A DNA stretch of 5,614 nucleotides from Alphaproteobacteria bacterium (lineage in GTDB: Bacteria; Pseudomonadota; Alphaproteobacteria; Caulobacterales; Parvularculaceae), in assembly GCA_030428745.1 (NCBI GenBank), contig JAUIEG010000203.1:1-5614 (forward strand), read 5' to 3'. How positions within the stretch are numbered: position 1 is the first letter of the stretch; each line of letters begins with the position of its first letter. Under the pieces are notes generated by a model that was given only the letters and a program-made list of their open reading frames with translations, did not search any database and was not told the DNA's origin. Positions 5,220 to 5,614 of this stretch are shown one piece after another. The position numbers and the translations under genes are program-made.

Positions 5220-5614
5220 GCGCGTTTTCCCTGAAGCAGCGCCGCGGCGCGCAGGGAATAATCGGCGCCGGTCCATAGCGTGAGGATCGCCGCGATCCAG
5301 AGGGCGGCGCTTGCGGCGGGGCGCAGCGCTTCGCCGACAATTCCCGTCGGCGCGGCGGCGAGCATTAAACCGGCCGCGATCAGTTGCGCAGTGGTTTTCC
5401 ATTTGGCGATAGAAGTGACGGCGAGCGTTTGTTGCGCAGACGCCAGCGCCTCGCGCAAGCCGCTCACCAGAATTTCGCGCAAGACAATGATGATGACGGC
5501 GACGACGCCAAAGCCGGCGATAACGCCGTTGCGCGCCAGCAGGATCAGCGCCGCAGCGACAAGCAGTTTATCGGCGATGGGATCGAGCGCGGCGCCGAGC
5601 GCCGATGTTTCGCC
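5216..5614 (-). CDS. pgsA: CDP-diacylglycerol-glycerol-3-phosphate phosphatidyltransferase (5' end beyond window)
   Basis: PgsA is an inner-membrane enzyme that joins CDP-diacylglycerol and glycerol-3-phosphate to give phosphatidylglycerol phosphate, the committed step toward phosphatidylglycerol. The visible 132 residues are the C-terminal two thirds. They contain the second half of the CDP-alcohol phosphotransferase motif, GAALDPIAD (G-x3-D-x3-D), followed by KLLVAAALILL. Next come VLREILVSGLRE and AKWKTTAQ, both typical of PgsA, and two hydrophobic segments near the end. The first half of the motif (DGxxAR) and the start codon lie beyond 5614; a full protein is usually about 180-200 residues. 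The TGA stop overlaps the ATG of the response regulator, so the two genes are co-transcribed and probably coupled. Confidence 0.93.
   Translation of the reverse strand, partial: GETSALGAALDPIADKLLVAAALILLARNGVIAGFGVVAVIIIVLREILVSGLREALASAQQTLAVTSIAKWKTTAQLIAAGLMLAAAPTGIVGEALRPAASAALWIAAILTLWTGADYSLRAAALLQGKRA

Noticed and set aside
4557..5234. Plus-strand open frame of 225 codons opposite the response regulator
   Set aside because: It is antisense to an intact OmpR-family regulator whose catalytic residues are all present.

Overview
The window (about 60% GC by impression) looks like chromosomal DNA of an alphaproteobacterium. The evidence is the gene set and order (lgt facing away from a small BMFP/UbiK-type gene, then a YbjN-domain gene and proC), the EnvZ-like kinase and OmpR-like regulator, an intergenic palindrome of a type I associate with alphaproteobacteria, and GANTC sites concentrated near non-coding DNA. 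I cannot name the genus.

Layout. Positions 1-806 (minus) hold lgt, cut at its 3' end by the window edge. A short divergent control region (807-917) separates it from a plus-strand run: the BMFP/UbiK-type coiled-coil protein (918-1157), a YbjN-domain protein (1288-1791) and proC (2351-3193). Between the YbjN gene and proC lies a gene-free stretch of about 560 bases. It is not empty: it holds a head-to-head pair of 46-base palindromic units whose hairpins differ by compensating base pairs, a weaker inverted repeat, a nested inverted-repeat region and a 43-base palindromic repeat just before proC. From 3202 to the right edge all genes are on the minus strand and form a tight operon, in order of transcription pgsA (cut at its 5' end), an OmpR-family response regulator and an EnvZ-type sensor kinase. 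proC and the kinase gene converge with 8 bases between stop codons.

How the genes work together. Lgt lipidates prolipoproteins and takes its diacylglyceryl group from phosphatidylglycerol. PgsA makes the precursor of phosphatidylglycerol, so both ends of the window touch the same membrane lipid. The two-component pair is translationally linked to pgsA (ATGA overlap, then a 5-base gap), which suggests an envelope or osmotic sensing role tied to membrane synthesis; this is inference. The BMFP/UbiK-type protein is probably a membrane-associated accessory factor, YbjN has no settled function, and ProC performs the last step of proline synthesis.

The coding content is ordinary. I do not see a new multi-gene system. 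The most interesting material is the structured repeat DNA between the YbjN gene and proC.
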